From: Anaeramoeba flamelloides
Taxonomy: Eukaryota > Metamonada > Anaeramoebidae
DNA: 64,000 nucleotides
Reading direction: 5' to 3'
Assembly (NCBI GenBank): GCA_027625915.1
Contig: JANTQA010000033.1
Location: 7,006,001-7,070,000, forward strand
In this document: positions 43,280 to 53,900 of the stretch, piece by piece
Numbering within the stretch: position 1 is the stretch's first letter
Layout: each line of letters begins with the position of its first letter
The notes under the pieces: model-generated
The model's database searches: none
What the model saw: the letters and a program-made list of their open reading frames with translations, nothing else
Told to the model about the DNA's origin: nothing
Program-made: the position numbers and the translations under genes

Positions 43280-45304
43280 CTAATAATTGTCTAATAAGTT
43301 TTCAATAAAAACATCAAACATTTGAGTATTTGAAAATTCCTGAAAAAACATTTTTTCTTTTTTCTTTTTATAACTTGCTAACCATAGATTTTTATTAAAC
43401 TTCCAAACTTGTTTTTTTCCTTTCTTATACAAAAACATAAATTTCTGATAATTTATAAAATATGTTTTAAAATAATTTTGAAACAGATCTAATATTTTGT
43501 TTATTATCTTTATTTTCCTTTTTGATATTGGTGATTGGCGGTTAATTTCAAAGGGTATTTGTAAATCTGTGAAATATTTATCTTTTTTTAACTGTTTTTT
43601 AGTTTGGCCTTTTGAAATAATTTTACTATTATTCATGAGATTAAATTTTCTTTTCAGAATTTTTTTAGGATCAAAAATATTTTGCTTTTTTTCGACAACC
43701 CCAATATTTTGAATGGCATTTTTATTTTTTTCTGATTGGTACCATCTTTTCGTAAAATAATCTAAATGCTTCATATTATTTTTATCAATGTCGATTTCGC
43801 ATTGCCACAACGAGTATAATAACTTGTGTATTAAATTTTCATACTGTTGAAATTTTATTAGTTTTAATTTTTTTGCAATTTGACACTTTTCCCCAGATTT
43901 GATAACAATTTTATTAGTATCCAGATTATATATCAAGATTTCGTTTCTTGGACCAACAGTCGGAGAAAAGTTTGAAGATTTTACTCCGAAAATAAAAGGC
44001 ACCGGGCTTTCTATTAAAAGTTGAACCATTTTTTCTGGGAGGATTGGTGCATAAATGCATTGTATTTGAAAAGGCTGGATTAACGAAACCAGAGCTAAAC
44101 AAGCCTTGGATCTTCTCTTCTTGGATTCTGATATGAAGATTATATTTCGTTCCAAAAGTGTATATTTGAGTAATAATTTTAAAGATGCCATCGGGATATT
44201 AAGAAAAATATCCAGGCCATATAAAGCATGAAAGAAATTTGATTTTGAATTATTATTTACAGCGTTGATCTTTTCCAAATAATTTTTAAGATTAAAGGAA
44301 ATTGGCTTTAGTCCTGGATAACTTTGAAAATATATTTTTTTCTTTTTATATCCGTGAAAATTGTAATTGTAGATTCTTTTCAGATAATTTTTTGTTTTTG
44401 GGTATACGGTAATGTTCGAGTTTGGGTTGCATGGCTTTGTTTTGGTCTCCAGATCCTTAGATTTGTTCTTGGATTTATTTTGAATGGATCGAGTTTTTGA
44501 AAAAGAGAGAGACAAATCTTGTTCAGACAAACTCTTTCCAACAACATTATCAGGGATCAGATCTGAAGTCGATAAGTGTTCATTACAAAGGAAACAATTC
44601 GGATTATTCCACTTTAACTCGTTGATGTGACTTAATGATTTCTGCTTGTTACGTCTTCTTTTATTCCTTTGCAAATTTTTCTTTTTGTTTTTCTGCTGCT
44701 TTTTACAATGACAACAATATTCAATTTTTAGGATCGAATAAACAAGATCAAGTATTTGGTAATTTGGATATTTGGTTACAATACAGACACAAATAGGTGC
44801 AACAAATAGATTGTTCTTATTATTTATTTGGTACAGCAAGGGTCTATCTTTTTCGACTGGTGTTTCAAAATAGACACAAAAGCAATAGTATGGCTGAATC
44901 TGGCTATTTAAAAGAAACACATGATCCTCATTTTTTTTTGTTGTAATGCAGATCTCTCCTGATCGGCGCATGTACTTTACACGAATAGCCCCCGATGGGA
45001 AACAAAAATCTGAAAGATCTGTGTTGTTTAACTCTTCATTGTTAGCCACGAATTGATATAATATTCTTGGCTTCAAGTGTTGTGTTTTTTTGAATTGTTT
45101 GTCGACATCCTTCGGATCTACTCCCAGAATATAAAAATTTTCAAAGATTTTGTTAGTTTCAAGTAATTTGAAATCAATCCTGGTTTTTTTTTCCAGCCAG
45201 ATTTGTGTGCGTTTGTTTGGTTGGGAGTTGTTCTGTTCTGAATTTAATTTCTCTTCAAGGATAGAGTTTTTTGATTGGATTTCAGTTCTTTGTAATTTTT
45301 TCAT
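43280..45304 (-). CDS. DENN-domain protein (putative Rab GTPase exchange factor)
   Basis: 674 residues in one exon. An upstream-DENN-like part (about 45-195) has FENFYILGVD, LKPRILYQFVANNEEL and DFCFPSGAIRV, then a typical core DENN (about 355-470): FFHALYGLDIFLNIPMASLK, LLERNIIFISESKKRRSKA, ALVSLIQPFQIQCIYAPILP, LLIESPVPFIFGV and ILIYNLDTNKIVI. DENN proteins generally catalyse GDP release from Rab GTPases on membranes; the target Rab cannot be told. Between the two parts is a charged insert with CCHC (197-200) and CFLC (237-240), a CxxC...CxxC pair that could bind zinc. The C-terminal part (about 480-674) is Lys/Asn/Phe-rich and partly helical, without a recognised domain. The frame is uninterrupted. 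Confidence 0.85.
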   Translation of the reverse strand: MKKLQRTEIQSKNSILEEKLNSEQNNSQPNKRTQIWLEKKTRIDFKLLETNKIFENFYILGVDPKDVDKQFKKTQHLKPRILYQFVANNEELNNTDLSDFCFPSGAIRVKYMRRSGEICITTKKNEDHVFLLNSQIQPYYCFCVYFETPVEKDRPLLYQINNKNNLFVAPICVCIVTKYPNYQILDLVYSILKIEYCCHCKKQQKNKKKNLQRNKRRRNKQKSLSHINELKWNNPNCFLCNEHLSTSDLIPDNVVGKSLSEQDLSLSFSKTRSIQNKSKNKSKDLETKTKPCNPNSNITVYPKTKNYLKRIYNYNFHGYKKKKIYFQSYPGLKPISFNLKNYLEKINAVNNNSKSNFFHALYGLDIFLNIPMASLKLLLKYTLLERNIIFISESKKRRSKACLALVSLIQPFQIQCIYAPILPEKMVQLLIESPVPFIFGVKSSNFSPTVGPRNEILIYNLDTNKIVIKSGEKCQIAKKLKLIKFQQYENLIHKLLYSLWQCEIDIDKNNMKHLDYFTKRWYQSEKNKNAIQNIGVVEKKQNIFDPKKILKRKFNLMNNSKIISKGQTKKQLKKDKYFTDLQIPFEINRQSPISKRKIKIINKILDLFQNYFKTYFINYQKFMFLYKKGKKQVWKFNKNLWLASYKKKKEKMFFQEFSNTQMFDVFIENLLDNY

Positions 45305-46399
45305 ATTAATTTTGTTTTTTGTAAAAGTTCTCGAAATATCAAAAATAAAATATAATTCTGTAAGTTCAACCTTTTTATTAATTTGAAATATTTTTTTTTA
45401 GTGAAGAGATGGAATTGAAGAAATAATGGACAAAATCGTTCAACAATTGAAGGTAGTGTTTTTTTTTTTCATTTATTCACAAAGTTTACCATTTAACCAT
45501 AAAACCAATCATATTTTTTCTGATCTTTCAGTTTTTGCTATTTTTTTTTTTAATAAATCAGTTTTTTATTAGGATATAAAAAGAATGAGGGTATATGTTT
45601 GTCAGTTGTTTTTGCTTCAAAATTAAATTCAATTATTTTTACTTTGGTAAATTTTGTGAATTATTTTTCTGAAAATTATTGTTGAAAATCAAATAATCTC
45701 CAAATGATCTTGAGGGACACTCAATCTTTGAACCTTGTTTTTGTTAAAAAGAAAAAGGGGTGTTACAAATATCAAGTTAATTATTAAGAACAAAATTTCG
45801 TTCCCTTCTTGTTGGAACTAAATTTCAAAAGTAAAAATTGTATCTTTAAGTTTTTTACTGAAACTTAATGACATTTCAAAAAATATCCCCCCTTATTGGT
45901 TTTGTCTTGATCTTTTTATATTTTCAACAAATAATTAGAAAAATATTTTTGGAACTGGAAATACAAATTTTGATTTCTGATTTGGAAAAGAGTCTGTCCG
46001 TTTTAAAATGTAAAAATCAAAACTTTTAGTGATTCAATTATTATTCTTCTGCCTTTTTAATTTTATTTAAATTTTTAACTTACGATCTTGATCTTTTCGA
46101 AAATATTAAAAATTTGGCTTTTGAGCGTTTTTAAAATAACAATTTTGAATTGAAGACTATTTATTGTTGTTCTGTAAATTGGAGGATCTTAATTTGAGTA
46201 ATTATTACAAAAATTCTTGTTTTTCAAACAAAGAGTCTAAAAGCTAAATTTTCGAGAATACGAGACTATTAAAGGAGCGAAGCACAATAGATTTTTCAAA
46301 ACACATTATAAAAATGTTCAGTTTGTGTAATTACTCGTTCGAGTGGTGACTTCTTTTCTCATAATATTGGTTTTTTCAGTTTTTGAAAAACAATATTTA

Positions 46400-46974
46400 T
46401 TTTTAAGGATTACAATCCCTGAAATTTGAAAAATAGTTATCTTGTGTTGGATGTCTTGAATTGTTGATTTGGTTCTTATCTGATCGATCTTGAACTTGGT
46501 ATGGGTTTTAATAATGGCTCAAAATGTCAATTTTTTGACAATTTATTTTTTTTTTTTCCGAAATCCGAATTGAAGAGTTTAAGATTAATTGGCTGTAACT
46601 TAAGTTATAAAAAAATGTGGTTTGTAGGTTGTTGATTGAAATTTTTAATTATTTTTGGTTTTATTGGTAGCTTTTAAAAAATATTATTTTTTCATTTGAT
46701 TAATTGGCATAAAAGTAAATCAAGATTCTTTTCGACAACCCAAAATTCAAAAGTTATTCTTCGGCGCCTATCAATCTATCAATCTTAAACTCTTAAAGTC
46801 TTCAATTCAGATTTCGGAAAAAAAAAAAATAAATTGTCAAAAAATTGACATTTTGAGCCACTATTAAAATCCATACCAAGTTCAAGATCGATCAGCTAAG
46901 AACCAAATTAACAAGTGGTAACAAACAACACAAGATAATCTTTTTTCAAATTTCAGGAATTGTAAACCTTAAAA
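46400..46974. repeat. Large imperfect palindrome, arms about 190 bp
   Basis: The left arm (46400-46590) and right arm (46780-46974) are inverted copies, with long identical stretches such as gatcgatcttgaacttggta and ggctcaaaatgtcaattttt, around a spacer of about 190 bp. It is the arrangement of a TIR element without coding sequence, or of an inverted duplication. No flanking duplication is seen. Confidence 0.8.
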
Positions 46975-47128
46975 CAATCTTATTTGTTCAAAGTAAAAAC
47001 CTTCAAAGAGAGACACAAGAAGGGAAGAAAGTAGAGTTATTTTAAGATCGATCTAGCTCTCTCCAAATTTGAAAAAGTTTTTTATCAAAAAAGACTCAAA
47101 ACACTTTAAAAATTAAAGGAACGAAAAT

Positions 47129-47784
47129 AACTAAACACATGTGCAAAAAAAGATGTCTTAATATTTTGAGTTTTTGGACTAAATTTGTCATTTTTCGAAA
47201 AACTAAAGAACCTCTCCAATGTACCAGGAAGGTAGTGGTTTCTAGTCAACTTACCGGATGTTTCTAATTGCAAAAAATAAATTATAATCAAAGAATAAAA
47301 ATCTTTGAGGTTGAAACAGATATTAAAAAATAGATAATAATTTTCAGAAATCAAAAAACAAAATAATCACGTAATATTTTTATTCTTTTATTAAATTGAA
47401 TTTTTTGCTACGAATAAATTCAAATATATTTAATAAAATTTTTAGTTCAATTTCCTATTTTGTAATCTCATATCTCAAATCTTAAAACAACTCTTGAGTA
47501 AGAAAATTTTGAAGTACAACCAAAATTATAAAGTTTTTTAACATTTAAAAGAATAAAATGCTTTCTTCAAAGCTTCTGTAAAAACAATTCATATAATGGA
47601 TAATGAAGTATAAATATTTAGATATTTATTTGAATTTATCAGTATTGAATACATTATTTTTTTTTAACGAGAAAACGCCACCTTGTGGGTACATTGGAAA
47701 GGTTTTGTCGTTTTAGGAAAAATGACAAATTTAGTATAAAAACTCGAACTATTAATACATCTTTTTTTGCACATGTGTTTAGTT
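47129..47784. mobile_element. 0.65-kb element with 105-bp terminal inverted repeats
   Basis: The left terminus AACTAAACACATGTGCAAAA mirrors the right terminus ttttgcacatgtgtttagtt. Similarity continues about 105 bp inward (gacaaatttag, gtacattgg, cca..cc). The middle of about 440 bp has no transposase. Long TIRs are typical of Mutator- or foldback-like non-autonomous elements; no target duplication could be confirmed, so the superfamily is left open. Confidence 0.75.
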
Positions 47785-47788
47785 GAAG

Positions 47789-47835
<47 letters not shown>

Positions 47836-48054
47836 CTGATAATTCCATAAGGTAGCTGGACTAAGTCTTAAAAAAATTGTTTTTAATTTATTTGTACTCT
47901 TTATTGGATGTATTTCCATGAAAAATAAGAAAAATATTAATGGATCTGAAATGAATTTTTCATTTATTAAATCGGGAATGGTATTAAATAAAATAAAAAA
48001 AAGAATTTTATCTCTGTAAAACATAGAAAATATTGTTCATTGGAGAATAAAATG

Positions 48055-48140
48055 AATCAAATTTTCATTTACCTTTCCTGAAAAAAATCCTCATCCAAAG
48101 AATAAAAATAAATTTCTTAATTTCCCAATTCCAAAAGGGA
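48055..48140. mobile_element. Partial family 3 element
   Basis: The run caaattttcatttacctttc followed by aaagaataaaaataaatt and cccaattcc matches the arm beginning at about 52510 nearly base for base. Only one arm is evident. Confidence 0.45.
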
Positions 48141-49079
48141 AATTATTATATAGAATTTATTTGTCGAATTTAATTTTTGAATTTTTGACTTTGATCTCTC
48201 AACTAATTTTAAGAACATTGGACGAAATTACTATTCTGTTTATTATTTTCAAATTTGTTTATCCTATCTTCCAAAAATCGAAATAGGAGATTCTTTTGTA
48301 AAGAAGAACGATACATTACAAAATTTTTTTCAATTTATTTAATTTCAAATTTTGGAATAATTTCAAAAAAACACAATTGTTATCAATTAAAAAAAGTTAC
48401 ACAATTTTTCTGAGATTTTTGGAATTTATTTTTAAATAATAGAACTTTTAGTAACCAAATACAATATTTAACTAAATGTTAATTGTTGGTTTGTTTGATT
48501 TTTTAAAACGAAAAAATCCAACATGATAATTTTTCTTCATAAATAGAACCAAAATTTTTATGATTAAAAACTTTAAGTGATTAAAATAATTATAAATGTC
48601 TCTATAATCAAAGTATGTTGTGTTTGGGTTTAAAATATATTAGTTTCCCATGGTTCAAATAGCTTCTGTGGTTTCTGTGAGTTCTAAAAAATCTATTATA
48701 AATCTTATTGCAAAATAAATTATTACATTTTTTACTAATTTTCACAATTTAAAATTTTCATTTTGGATTATTTTTTTTTAAAATTCCTTTTCCAAATCTA
48801 AAAATAGAAACCCAAAATACAGTATATTGGTATTTAATAATTTAAATTTAGAACTTCCAAAAGAAACTATTTTTATAACTTTTAAATTTTAAAGATTAAC
48901 TCAATAATCATCAACATAAAAGTACAAAGACTGATTGTTAAGTCGTGCTTCTTTTTTATTTGATTTATTATAGAATCAATATATTTCCAATAAAAGAAAA
49001 TAATTTTTCAAACAAATCTATTCTTTAATTATTTAATTTTTAAAAAAAAATATGTATTTTATTAGCTATTAATGTACCT

Positions 49080-49156
49080 TTTGCCACAAATTTAAGATAT
49101 TTCGCAACTTTTAGTTCTAGAATGTTAATAATTCAATCTTTAAATTTGTGGCCAAA
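49080..49156. repeat. Short inverted repeat
   Basis: tttgccacaaatttaagat and atctttaaatttgtggcca pair across about 40 bases. It may be a tiny MITE or a structural hairpin. No flanking duplication is noted. Confidence 0.4.
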
Positions 49157-50935
49157 TGCAGATTTTTTCTTTTTTTCTTTGTTTTTTTGCCAAAAAATAG
49201 ATCATTTTGAATTAGTGAGAACAACAAATATTATTACTTGACTAATCAATTTTTTAGTCAATTTTGAACCATTTAGCACATATTTTGTTAAAACTCAATA
49301 ACATCATACTTTGATCTTAGGCTTCCCCTTAATAAACAATAAAAAAAGACTTTACTTTTTAGTAAGGTTCTGACATATAAATTTTCTCAATATATGAAAA
49401 TGATTTTACTTCCTGATTTTAAAATTTTAATTTTCATATATAAATTATTTATGAACCATATTACAACAATTTTGACTTGACACAAATAACAACTTGAAAA
49501 TAAAAGCATCTATATAATCAATTGTTTTCAAAAACACCTAATTTTAAATCTTATATTAATAATTCACTTTTTATATACTTTTAAATAAATAAAAATCTGA
49601 TATTATAAAAAAAAAAGCAAAATTCAAAAACTAAAAAATGGAACCACATTTTTCGAAATGAGCATTAACAACATTTTTTATTACTGAACTTTCACTGAAA
49701 AAAAGTTTACAATTAGATTTTTTATGAATAGTTTAACTGAATTTTAAAAGACCTTACATCGTCGAAATTTTCATAATGATTATTGATATTTTTGAAGATC
49801 TTTTTTTTTTTCCATCTGATCTTTTTAATTCAAAAAGAAAAAGAAAAAGAAGAAGTAAAAAGTTGAAAAAAAAAAAGAAAAATTTTTCAAAAAAAAGAAA
49901 AAGAAAAAGAAAAAGAAATAATCTAATTTGAAAAACAAAAATTTGCAAAATTCCAAAAAACGATATTGATCCAAAATTTCAAAAATGATTCTCATCCAAA
50001 AATTGGAAAATATTTTTTTACTAATAATATGTAATAAAACCACTAAAAAACTTCCATTAACGGTTATAAAGTCAACCCAACAATTTTGAAAAATAGATAA
50101 TTTGCTCTCTTTCAAATTAACAAACGAGTTTCCTTGTTAATTTGTATTCAAGATTTCTAATCAGAGTAAAAGACGAACTAAGCAAATTTCAGATTGGTTT
50201 TTGAGATTGAATTATAATCTGAAAGTTCAGTCTTTCGTGGTGCTCTGAAAAGTTCAAAAAATCATTAATTTTCTTTTTCTTTCAGTATAAAATAATTTTT
50301 AGAAAATTTTTCTGTTCAAATTATCTTTAATGGGGATTATTTCATCATTATTTTGAGAAAATCCTGAGATTTATTTCTGAAAAACAGAACTTGTTGAAAA
50401 GTAAAGAATTGTTTTTAGAGTTGTTTCTTTTTTCTAATCAAGATCAAATTGGTAAAAAAAAAAAAAATAAAAAAAATCTTTAAATTTTTTTTGGAAAATT
50501 GCAAAAAAAATTTTTTTAACTTATTTCAGTTCTGAACATATCAACCATTTCACTAATAATTTCAAATTCCAATCTATTTTTCCTAAAAGGATAATCGATT
50601 GAAAATGTTAAAAGTTAAATAGTACAACTAAAATTGCCTTAATCTGGGATTTGGAAACAAAAAAAAGATCTTAACCACAGCATTATTCGATTTTTAAAAA
50701 AATACAAAAAATTAATAAAACAAAAAAATTTATGTGTTTTATTTGATGACGAAATTAAGAAACTTTATTCTTATTTTGAAATGTTTTCTCAGTTTAATTT
50801 GGACTGACCAAAACAAAGGTATTATAGAGTATCTTGATAACAATGAAATGTTTTCAAATCGTGGTACATTTTAATAAAAAGGATATTTTTATTTTTTAAA
50901 GTTAATCACTTTTTCTTTTTTGTAATTCTTAATTT

Positions 50936-53900
50936 TTGATGACTTCAACCAATAGCACAAAAAACATCTTTGATAAATCGCAAAAAAGGCACAAACATAA
51001 ACACAAGAGTAATCACAAACATAAAAACAAGCAGAAACATTCAAGCAGACACAAAAATAAAGAAAGTAAAAAACCGAAAGGAAGCTCAAAGCCTGTCAAG
51101 AGGAATTTTTCAACACTACGGCACTCATACTCCACAAGCCTGATTAAGAAATTTGAATCACCAAAAGAGACCAACGATGTGGAGAGAGATGTCGATTTAA
51201 TGCTAAAACAACTGTCCAAAAACACTGAAGAGGCGAGGAAAAAACGGCAACAAATGTCCCAGCGAAGCGCAAACCCATTTGAGCTGATTAGAAAAGGCAA
51301 CGTTGAAGCGTTAGCACAATGCTTTGAAAACTTGTACACGGAAATCGAGCAAAGAGAAGAGGAAATAATGACTGTTGCCATGGCTGGGCTCAGGGTCTCC
51401 AAAGAAAACAAATCGATCAAAAAGGAAATCGCAAAATACGAAGAACAATTTGAAGAGTTGTACTCAACAAACCAGATCCTCGAGGAAAAAGTCAAAGACT
51501 CTGAAACAGACATTAGAGATCTCTCAAAGAAAAATACCTTTCTTCGCGAAAAAGTCGAAGAGGCTTGGGAATTAAACGAAAAGTATTTGGAACAATTAAA
51601 GGCGTCTGATTTGAAAAGAGAAAAATTAATCGAGAAATTCAACAAAGAAGGGAAATTGGAGTCCGAGAACTTACAACTAAAGGAAGAAATACAAACGAAG
51701 AAACAGATAATTTCTGAAATTCACTTACAAGAAGAAGTGAACCAACAACAAAAAGAAGAAATTTCAAATTTGCAATTCAGAGGAGGTAAACACTTTTTTA
51801 CTTTTTTTACTTGATTTTGCAATTCTTTTCTTTTCATTAATTACTTTAATTTGGTTTACACGACTAACTTTCTTTGATCTTTTTGATCTTGAACTGTCTT
51901 TTTGGACTGATCAATTTGTCAAATTCAAAAATTACGAAAAAAATTAAAAAACATTTTGACAAAAAATTTTTTTTTTTAAAATGTTAAAAATTCTTTTTTC
52001 ATCTTGCAAATGGAAAGCGAATAATGTTTAAAATGTGATACGTGTTTTTATTTTCAGAGATTAGAATACTCTTTGTAGAAAAATAAATTAAAAATTTTCA
52101 TTCAGCTTTCTACAAAAAGATTTTTAAAATCCTGGTAACTTGACAAATTTTTAATTCAATTAAAATCAAATTTTTGTAATTAATTTATGTTTGAAATTGG
52201 TAACTTTGATGATTTCTTTTAATTTCTGGGATGAGTTTTTATTAAAAAGCTGTCGGAAAATTTTGATCTTTTTATTTGACAAGTAACAGTAATTGAATTA
52301 AAACTTGTTTATAATTTTTTCACACCTTTTTGGATTGCAAACTTTCCATATTTCTAACTTTTAACACATTTTTTGTTTTTTGGAAAGTTGAATGAAAATT
52401 TTGTTCAATTTATTTTTCAGAAAAGAATAATAAGAAAAAGGAAAATTCCACAATTATTTAAAAGAATCGCTTTTTTTGGTTCTTGATATTAATTGCCAAA
52501 TAAAAAGATCAAAATTTTCATTCAATTTTCCAAAAAAAACACCTCCCAAGAATAAAAATAAATCATCAAAGTTACCAATTCTAAACGTAAATTAATTACA
52601 AAAATTTGATTTTAATTGAATTAAAAATTTGAAAAGTTTCCAGGATTTTAAAAATCTTTTTTTGGAGAAAGCTGAATGAAAATTTTGTCTCGTTTAGTTT
52701 GAAACAAATAATAATGACCAAAACATTTTCACTTTGTTTTTATTTTTCCTTTCGAAATAGATTCACAAATTACAACACACCCCTTTGATAACTCGATTTG
52801 GAAAACACAAAATAATTAAAATGAAGTGAAAATTAATTCCTGTGTTTCTGCAAATAATAGTTTCATTTTGAGTTTAAACTTTTTTTTAGATCTTGAAGGA
52901 AAATGTTTTCAGTTAAAAATGGGGAAATTGTTGATAAAAACACTACTCTTGAAAGAGTTTCAGAAATTAAGTTAAATTTACACACTGAGAATTTCTTCAC
53001 AAAAAAAATGTGAAATATTCCAACTATTCTCACTGCTTTTACCTTTCCCTGATCCTTACAAAATTTGATTTTGATATTTCATAATTTCCAATTCCAAATC
53101 TATCAACATAAAAAACAATCATTGTGATTGTTCTAAATATTTTTTTTGCAGTTAATTTTATAAGTTTGAATGGTTTTATAATTTGAACTAGATCATAAAA
53201 AAATCCCTAAAGTTCATTTTTTTTTTTAAATTTTTATTCAAAGATCGTGTTTTATAATTTTTTTTATTTGTGTTTTTTTTTTCAACTTTTGAAATTAAGT
53301 ATTTTTTTGACCTATTTCTTCAGAATGAAAATTCTTCTTGAGAAGTGAAAGCAAAATACCACAATAACTGAACATTCTCCCAGGTCGAAAAATAATCCTT
53401 AAAAACTTTTTTTGGAAAGATGAATGAAAATTTTGTTAAATTTTTTTTTCAACAAATCGTAATTAGGAAACTTGAGTTAAAGTACAGCGATTTTAAAAAA
53501 GAGGGAACTTTTTTTTTTTTTTAAGGTGATAAAATAAAAACTTTTCCAAAAAATAAAATTTTAAAAAAGTTAGTACAATTTTTTCATCAGAAACATTTTT
53601 TAGGGATTTTCTATTTCATTCCAAAGAAAAAAAACTAAACCGTAGAATACGGTACAGGTGTTGAAGTGAAGAGAACAGCAACTTTTAAAATTTTTTAGTG
53701 CTCACTTTTTGATAACTCAATTTTTTGTGAAATGTTTCAATTAAAAAAAGCTCTCGCTTTTTGAAAATAAAAAACTCAGAAAAAGTTTTTAAAAAGTGAG
53801 AACTTTTTGAAATTGGCTATTGAAAATTCGAAAAAAATTGAGATAACACAATTAAGTTTCAAATACTTTTAATTGTTGTGTCTATTTTAGATGCTCTTTG

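Larger units (their letters stand above)
45305..50935. other. Gene-free region with large inverted repeats
   Basis: Divergent promoters for the DENN gene (minus) and the fimbrin-like gene (plus) must lie in its two ends. Interior: a palindrome at 46400-46974, a TIR element at 47129-47784 with a nested (TA)n just after it (about 47796-47830), part of a family 3 element at 48055-48140 and a short inverted repeat at 49080-49156. No gene is called. Confidence 0.6.

Noticed and set aside
45426-45452. A possible mini first exon (ATG, nine codons, then GTAGTG)
   Set aside because: No following plus-strand exon could be found in the next 5 kb.
51013-51645. A 210-codon Ser/Phe-rich frame opposite the coiled-coil exon
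   Set aside because: Antisense shadow of a well-supported exon.
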